The notes under the pieces were generated by a model. The model was not told the origin of the DNA, made no database searches, and was given only the letters and a program-made list of their open reading frames with translations. The translations under genes and the position numbers were made by a program. DNA of 64,000 nt from Glandiceps talaboti. Lineage: Eukaryota > Hemichordata > Enteropneusta > Spengelidae. Positions 53,201 through 62,200 of the stretch are shown piece after piece (within the stretch, counting starts at the first letter, position 1; every line of letters begins with the position of its first letter). The stretch spans positions 18,279,501 to 18,343,500 of the forward strand of contig NC_135553.1 in NCBI RefSeq assembly GCF_964340395.1. The letters run 5' to 3'.

Positions 53201-56200
53201 CAGGCTTGTGTGGAGTATAGTATAATGTAACATTATATACCTAAGTAGGACATCTAGACACTGAGGAGCACCATCAACCCTTCTGTTATGTTGAAATGTG
53301 AAGGTATCAAGGTTTACACCACCAGAAAAGCAAAGCAAGTACTGGGTGACTCGCTGGAATTCAGTACTAATGAATTCTTGGTAGTCCAGCAGTGGATCAT
53401 GCTGACATTGGGCTGTAATGTATGCAGATAGGTATTCATATCAAAGAATCAAATGAAACGATGCACAGGATATTTTACAGTGTCATCAAAGTCTTAGAGA
53501 CACAATCAATCCACCCACCCACCCATCCATCCACCCACCCATCCATCCACCCACCCACCCATCCATCCATCCATTCACCCATCCATCCATCCATCCACCC
53601 ACCCATCCATTCATCCATCCACCCATCCATTCATTCATCCATCCATTCATCCATCCATCCATCCATCCATCCATCCATCCATCCATCCATCCATCTATCT
53701 ATCCATCCACCCACCCATCCATCCATCCACCCATCCATCCATCCACCCACCCATCCATCCACCCACCCACCCATCCATCCATCCATTCACCCATCCATCC
53801 ATCCATCCACCCACCCATTCATTCATCCATCCATTCATCCACCCACCCACCCACCCATCCATCCATCCATCCATCCATCCATAATTAAATCAAATCATTT
53901 ATCAACTTAAATCTTTGAATCTATTAAATTATTTCAATATTCAAAATTTTGATATTAAAAAATTACAATTACACAAGACACAAATAAATTCAATATAGTA
54001 ACACCAAGATGAACTGACAAATATGTTGAATCAAATACTAACATTTGTCTTACACAATTAACAAATTGAACAAAGATTACCTTTCTCAATATGTTAACAT
54101 ATGAAACAGTCTGACACCGTTATTTCCTAACACTCCTTCATTACAATATATCTATCAACTGTTCTCCATTATTTGCTATCACAAAAAGAATATCAATACT
54201 GATAAACTTTTGCCAATTTGATTAGAAATAAAGACATTTTTACACTACCTGGTAGCTCCTCTCTTTCTTTCATAATCTCCAATGTCATCGTTTCTCTAGG
54301 TGATCTACAGACAATGCCTGGTAACATTTCATAAAATGGTCGGTAGTTGCCAAATTCTATCCTTCGGGGCTAAAAAGTCACAATGGTATTAATTAAAAAT
54401 TGTACCTTAATTGTCAATGTGTAAGGGTAGGTTTTAATTACAACTTGAACTTGATAGACAAATTATAATATTTATAAGCCAAATATGTCTGATATCTTGT
54501 ACCTGACATATATATATGCATGTTGCTAGCTAGGCCTAAAAAAAAAACATCCATCCATCCATCCATCTATCTATCCATCCACCCACCCATCCATCCATCC
54601 ACCCATCCATCCATCCACCCACCCATCCATCCACCCACCCACCCATCCATCCATCCATTCACCCATCCATCCATCCATCCACCCACCCATTCATTCATCC
54701 ATCCATTCATCCACCCACCCACCCACCCATCCATCCATCCATCCATCCATCCATAATTAAATCAAATCATTTATCAACTTAAATCTTTGAATCTATTAAA
54801 TTATTTCAATATTCAAAATTTTGATATTAAAAAATTACAATTACACAAGACACAAATAAATTCAATATAGTAACACCAAGATGAACTGACAAATATGTTG
54901 AATCAAATACTAACATTTGTCTTACACAATTAACAAATTGAACAAAGATTACCTTTCTCAATATGTTAACATATGAAACAGTCTGACACCGTTATTTCCT
55001 AACACTCCTTCATTACAATATATCTATCAACTGTTCTCCATTATTTGCTATCACAAAAAGAATATCAATACTGATAAACTTTTGCCAATTTGATTAGAAA
55101 TAAAGACATTTTTACACTACCTGGTAGCTCCTCTCTTTCTTTCATAATCTCCAATGTCATCGTTTCTCTAGGTGATCTACAGACAATGCCTGGTAACATT
55201 TCATAAAATGGTCGGTAGTTGCCAAATTCTATCCTTCGGGGCTAAAAAGTCACAATGGTATTAATTAAAAATTGTACCTTAATTGTCAATGTGTAAGGGT
55301 AGGTTTTAATTACAACTTGAACTTGATAGACAAATTATAATATTTATAAGCCAAATATGTCTGATATCTTGTACCTGACATATATATATGCATGTTGCTA
55401 GCTAGGCCTAAAAAAAAAACTGTTTGCTTCTAGTTACCTGACCCCACCTAGTTTTTCACCCTGACCATAAACTTATTTTATGTATTCGAGGAAAAAAAAA
55501 TCACAAAAATTGTGAAGTCTTGCAAGAAATAGTGGATGCGGAAACTGACATCAACTTAAAAAGACAATATAAAACTGTTCTTCCAATCTGTAATGGCTGT
55601 ACATGTGATGAGAAGAAACAAATAACACAGAGACCATTTGGAATACAACGAAAAACATAACTACCTAAAGAGAAAAGCATGTGTGTGAATCACATTGCTA
55701 TAAATCACGCTACACATATTTGTTAGCTTACAATTAAACTCTAATTGTTCTCACAATAACCGAGTAAATTTGCAACCAAATATTAAAATAAGGCAAATTA
55801 ATTTCAGAATTCTTGATTTTTATGGTGTGCAGTGAGAATAGGGAACTTGCAATCCAGACTGAGCATGCTCAGATGCAAAGGACTATGGGATTATCTGTGG
55901 TTATTGTAATACCTAATCTGGAGCTACTGATAAAATAAACCTCCCACAATGGTCAGGGTGAATATGAATTGATTATTTGTGGTTACAAACAATGTAACAG
56001 CATTGTTTACAATACTAATTGATTAGTATTTATTATCAAATTTCCCATGATGCAACATTCAAGATGGCGGGTTTTCGAGTTCCCTATTGAATTACTATAT
56101 GTAAAGTTATGTACTTAATAATTCACTACAAATTATCAATCTTACAGCTGAGTTGCTATTTATGAAGTGAATGTCACTTTAAAATTCACTGTAATTTTAC

Positions 56201-59200
56201 AACAACATCAAAAGATAGGACAGGTTTAAATACCTCAAGCTTCCACATTACACCTACCATTGCTTCTCTTCGTTCTACATGTTCACTGTCCGTCCCACTT
56301 AGTGCTAAAGTCGATGTTATCTCTACAACATACAAATCCCACGCATTACGTCTCCACATCTTACCATGGACATCAGTGATTCCACCAAGAACCAATAAAT
56401 TGAATAACAGATCGTCAACTCCATGTTGCACCTATAAATAATGATTATCAATATTTTATTTTTACGGTTTTCAAGTCTTGTCAAAACACATTCTGATTAA
56501 AATTCGATGTAGTGTACACGGTGTGATTTCGGCTGTTACGTTTACTGTCGTTTGTACTTTTGTGAGCGCCCGTTACATACATCTAACACAATACCATAGG
56601 ATTTCCTGAAACCAATCTCGTACTACAAGTAGCCAACCATAATCCGTCTTTCAATATAACACTCAATGTTCGAAATTGAAAGAAAAAGAACCACAAAACA
56701 ATAATTTTGACAAAAGCAAAATTAGTACACAAATTAGCCTTTAAGGCTAATTTAGTGGGAACACTGCTCATGTTTACTCATCCCTTTCATCAAAGATCAA
56801 CATCTGCATAAATATTACAACTTTTGCACTTACTGCTGGTGTGATGTCAAGATGGAAAATTCCCGGTACAGGATTTTCCGGTGTTGTAATATGACGGATC
56901 AAAGTAGATACTAAGGCATCCTGGTTGACCCTTTTCTCAGCGAGTGGCATTGTCTCCAAAATGTACCCTCCTCTGCGCAGAGTACGTCTTGCATGCAACT
57001 TCTGTGACAATCGCTTCACATGCAGAGATTTACCAACACCAGCTCTGGTAGATGTAATCAACTGTACAGGACATCTGTGATGATTAAAAATGAGAAAATG
57101 TAACCAACAGGTATGCATACTAAATATCTATGATTACTAGCCAATAGCTAAAACGTGTGTGCTAATTTGCCATGTGAAATAGCAATCAAAGCTGTCAGAG
57201 ATTACCACATGATTCCACAGCTTAATGGATTGAATTATGAGAATAGGTTTAATACGGCATATTCACTTTAAAAACCAGACAGATCAGAGCCGACTTGCTG
57301 GAAGTGTACAAACTTTTGCATGTATACATGTCATACTCTCGTTGATCCATTTGTGTTTATCATAGTATCTACTTCAACAACAAAAGAACACAGTTTGAAA
57401 TTATTTAAGGACGGATCCAGAATGGATATACGTAAATACTTTTTCACTCAGCATGTCGTAGACATTTCGAACAGTTTACCAGAAATTTAGGTTTATTGCT
57501 ACTATATCAATTAATCATTTTAAGGCATGTATTATATAAGCACCTCAGAACAGTAAGGGGGTCTTTAAAGCCTTGCGTCAATGGCTTCCTACCCCACGTA
57601 AATTCACAGTAAATTCATGGTAAATAAATATACGGTTGACCATGTTAGGATTCATCTTCCCTTTTTGTTGAAGTTGATAAACTGACAACATCTCTAACCA
57701 CCAACCATAATACCGTTATACATCGATCAATGCATATCAAGAAGGAGGATATTTTTGGGATCTGTTTATGCTATAATTTACTAGACTAAGTACTCACCTA
57801 TTGTGTGTTACACTTGCAGCAGTTTGTACGGTCCTCACTTGAGCTGCCTGGTTGATAAACTGTTGTTGTAGATAGGATCGTATGTCTTTTATTAATGGTA
57901 AGTTAGGTGGGTCTATTCTGTAAGAATCTAATGCTGTCACCATGTGGGAGTGGTCTTCTCTTTCTCGGCTACAAAGTACTACCAATTGATAACCTGTAAA
58001 TGACAGGCAAAAGTTGTAAGCAAGTAATGAACAAGCCTTCATTGAAGACATAGCCCCCCCCAAAAAAAAATAAAAAATAAAAAATTTAAAATAAATTTGA
58101 AAAAAGATTGGTGTGTTTTATGGTAAAGTCATTGTGCAACTTCAAAGATGTCTCTAGATACAATAACTTCATAATTTATTGACCAATTTGCTATTTGATC
58201 TTGAATATTGAGATAAAGGTCAAAGGTCAAGGTATATAAATAAAGCTGACCTTTTGGGTATAGACATTTAAATGGAGTATTTTTGTATTCAACTTCTTGA
58301 GTTATATAACATACATGCAGAAAGAAACTATTCCATAATTAGCCATTTTGCCATATTTTATTCATTCGCAAAACAAAGTGACATGCATTACCGGTATATC
58401 TCACATGGCACCTTTGTGCCAGGTTTGGTTGAAATTGGTTGGTGCATGGCAGAGATATGAGGGTGAATACACAGACAGTAAAATGGACAGACAGAATCGA
58501 ATGTAATAACCCCCTCCGTGCGGTGAACATTGGGGACTAAAAATCGTAGTTTCATTGACTGAAAAATCAGATGGATAGTAAGTTGGTTAGAAATTTTTTT
58601 TAAAACCATAACTTCATTAAAGGTACATAGTCTCTGATTTGGTGTGGTAATATAACTACCTTCATCTGCCCGCTTGGCCAATTTGTTTCTCTTTTCTTCA
58701 GCTTTGGTACTGACTTCATAGTCCAGCTGATCAGCATTGACCAAACAGTAGATTTTACCACTCCTGTCATACATGGCACGTCGCCATAACAATATCACCT
58801 GGAATACAATTAAACATAATTGCCACACAGTTGTATCAGCAACAGACATCATACTCACCTTTATTTGCCTACCATTGAAATAAAAAGTCAGCCTTGATTT
58901 GCTAACAAACTTGGTGTACACGTAACACATTCCAACGTGTATCTGAACCTCTCTAATATCTACACAAACAAATTTGTCAATCAAATCAGTTTAATGAAAT
59001 AATTTAGTTCACCATACCTCTTCCAGTGTTGTTTGTGGTGTACACAACAACACTTCATTATACGAAGGCAATGGATGGTTCACGTCATACATATAGATAG
59101 ATAATATCGTACTCAGTATTTCTCCTGTAGCAGTGAAAAAACAGAAATTATCAAATGATGAAATATCACAGTTTCATACATGATAAAGACACTTTCCAAG

Positions 59201-62200
59201 GCCCCAATCTTCTACAATACTGAATGGAAAATTATAGTTCTACCTACCATATGGTCTCACCATCAGATTAGGTCTTCCTGGATTCAAATACTTAGGAAAT
59301 TCTCTCCCAAAACGTTCTATGGAAATTTAAACAACACAAAGAAATTTGAATTATCAAATTTGATACAACATACATAGCATATAACAAGGACTAGAGGTTC
59401 TAATTTAAGCAACTTATCAGTTTTCTTCTCGAAAGGGTGTAGTAACTATAAAGTCACAGTGACTGTGTTATTCTAATAGAATCAGCTCAATACACTAAAT
59501 CCATGCCACTATACTTGTAATATCAGGAGTCAGAGATCTTGTGATGATTTATTTATAAGGGGTGCAATTCTCATTACCTGAAATAGAATATTACTGCCTA
59601 GGTGCATCATATTAAATAATGAACATTCAATTTCCAGAGCCTGATTTCCTGGTTGACTTCTGCTCCACACACTTCACATACATTACTATAGGCACGCATG
59701 AAAATAAGTCAACATTCTTGTTCTATTTTGACCCTCTAGCATGAGGTAAAATACTATTGCCGGTACTGAGAAAAAATCAACCTTCTTGTTCTATTTTGGA
59801 TCTCTAGCATGAAGTAAAATACTATAATTGCAGTTACTGTACCAAAATTTTACAGACTTTTTTTTACCTTTGTCTGCCAGGTGCTGGAGTGTATATCCAA
59901 GGTGTTCTAAACTTAGGTAGTCTCGCACACTAGTTGACTTGAGGGACTTCAGATAACCTTCCCAGAACTCTTTTAGTTTCTGGATGAGGTCTCTGTAAGA
60001 AAACAATCATATCTGAAGTCATGACATGTGGAATGACAAGATTATCTAGAGACAACGACAGTTACCGTGACAACATATGAAACAGACAAATTGGAAACAA
60101 ACTATGAATGGCACAATTCAAGTTCAGAAATCATTCGATACTTATATACAGGTGAAAAGCTTTCGTTTTGCTGATGAACACAATGCATGTCATAGTCACT
60201 GTAAGTTAGGCTCTTACCTTCCAAGTTCTGACATCGATTTTTGCTTATATTTGTGTGATGTATTAAAGTTCACTTGGGGAAAATGTCTTATTAATCAAAT
60301 TAATTTACACTCGAAAACAAATTTTTTTCAAATTAACTTCTTAATTTATGCAAATATTAAAGTCATATTCAACATAGTGGTTGAAATTTGAGATTGTGTA
60401 TTTGATAAATGCACACTTTACCACGTTCTCCACATTTGACCTTTGGCTTTGGGGTCAAGGTCAAAGGTAAAATAAAACATGATTTTACCTGAGAGATGTG
60501 TAGTCCACTTTTAATACAATAAAACATCATTACATGACAGTACATACCCATGTTTCTCACCACCAAGTCCAGACAACAGTGTCTTTGTTATGGCCTCCAG
60601 GGATGAAACTGTCTTTGGTGACTTTTCAACTACATGTGACTTTGCTGTAGGTTTTGACCTTTGAGGACTTGTAACCACAGGTTGTGGTATTGGTGCTTTA
60701 GGTGGCATTATGTAGGATAGCTCTTCAATCTTGTTTTCAAATTCCTTGCACGACTGAATCATTAGATCTTCTTCCTGCATATTCTGATAATACCAAATCA
60801 TGGCTTGATCCACATCAGGAAGAAACCCACAACCTGCAACTGCAGCCTTAGCTTCTGGTTCACTTAACCCTTCTTGTAGAAGCTCTTGGAGACACATCTG
60901 AATTTTCTGAATGTCAAATTCTGCACCATCTGCCTCTGTTGATGTAGTTTCAATTCCTGCGTCAGCTGATTCTGTCTCCATGGTACCATCTCCATCTATT
61001 AAATCATCTTCAATTTCCATTTCTCTTTCTTCTTCTTCATCTTCTGATCCGACTTCCATGAACGCTGCGGTCAGTGCTTCCTTGACGACCGTTTCATTAC
61101 ACTCATCTCTTAGACTTGCAAGAAGTGTATAAACAGCTGGTGATATAGCACCACCAGCAGACATCAACTTTGCAAGATGGCGTCTCAAGACTACCAACTG
61201 CTCTGTCGTGTAGTAGTTGAGATAATAGATCTCATCTCGTTTTTCTTCAACATATTCTAACCATTCACACAGACACTCCTCCATGAAATCACATAGTTTC
61301 CTCAACTGAGTTCCCACTTCATCAAATCCCTTCATATCATGCTGAGTTCCTATACCAAAGTCAATGCTGACAGACACTTTCTTCCCTGGCTGACAGTAGA
61401 TAAATGCTTTCCAGTCGTAGAATAACACCAAACCAGCTGCATGTAATTTGATGTAAGCTGTGCCTAGTCGAGTGACTGTTGAAAATATCTAATATTGTGG
61501 GGGGAAAATGACTTTAAAGTTACTGGTAAAGTCAACGAACGGACAATACGTCAATCCTGAACAGATGAAGCATTGACACTCGTTTAAAGAACCCCTGGTT
61601 ATGTAACAAAAACTTCTTATTACAATGGTACATTGTACTTTAATATCAAAAACTTAATATACAACTGCCGACATCAGACTGTTGATGAACAGAGCCTGTG
61701 GAGTCATGATGGGTGAATGGTTAGCGTGACCGGCTTGGAATCTACAGGTTGGAGGTTCGAGCCCTGTCGCTGCCTGCAGTTTGTTTCTGAGTGGCTAAAG
61801 TCCCTGGGCAAGATTTGAACCACGACTGTGCCTCAGTCAACCCAGCTGTATAACTAGGTTGCAATGTGAAGGCTTTAATCCTATGCACTTAAATGGCTGC
61901 AATGGTTTGTATGCTCCCAGGGGAGTTGAGGAAGACTAAAGGGCCGTTGTGCTGTTCTGATCCGAGCCAGGGGTAATAATTGTAAAGCGCTTTGAGCACA
62001 GAGTGGGAAAGCGCTATATAAGAACCCAACATTATTATTTATTATTATTACAAACAGGGAAAGCAAACAACTGAATTGGATGAGAAGTGAAATCAAAGGT
62101 ATTAGAAATTACATTACATGTAATTTTCACAACCCAACATAAACACTCTCTTGTCCCCGCCGATATCCATGGGGGCAACAGAGAATCAGAACGTTCTTTA

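Noticed and set aside
53422-53910. 162-codon Ser-Ile-His-Pro repeat protein
   Set aside because: Translation of an (ATCC)n microsatellite; the frame has no start context or neighbours.
58388-58984. 198-codon minus-strand open frame
   Set aside because: Only its middle (58,660-58,798) is exon 7. The rest is intron that happens to stay open, with no family resemblance, and the splice sites and phases favour the short exon.
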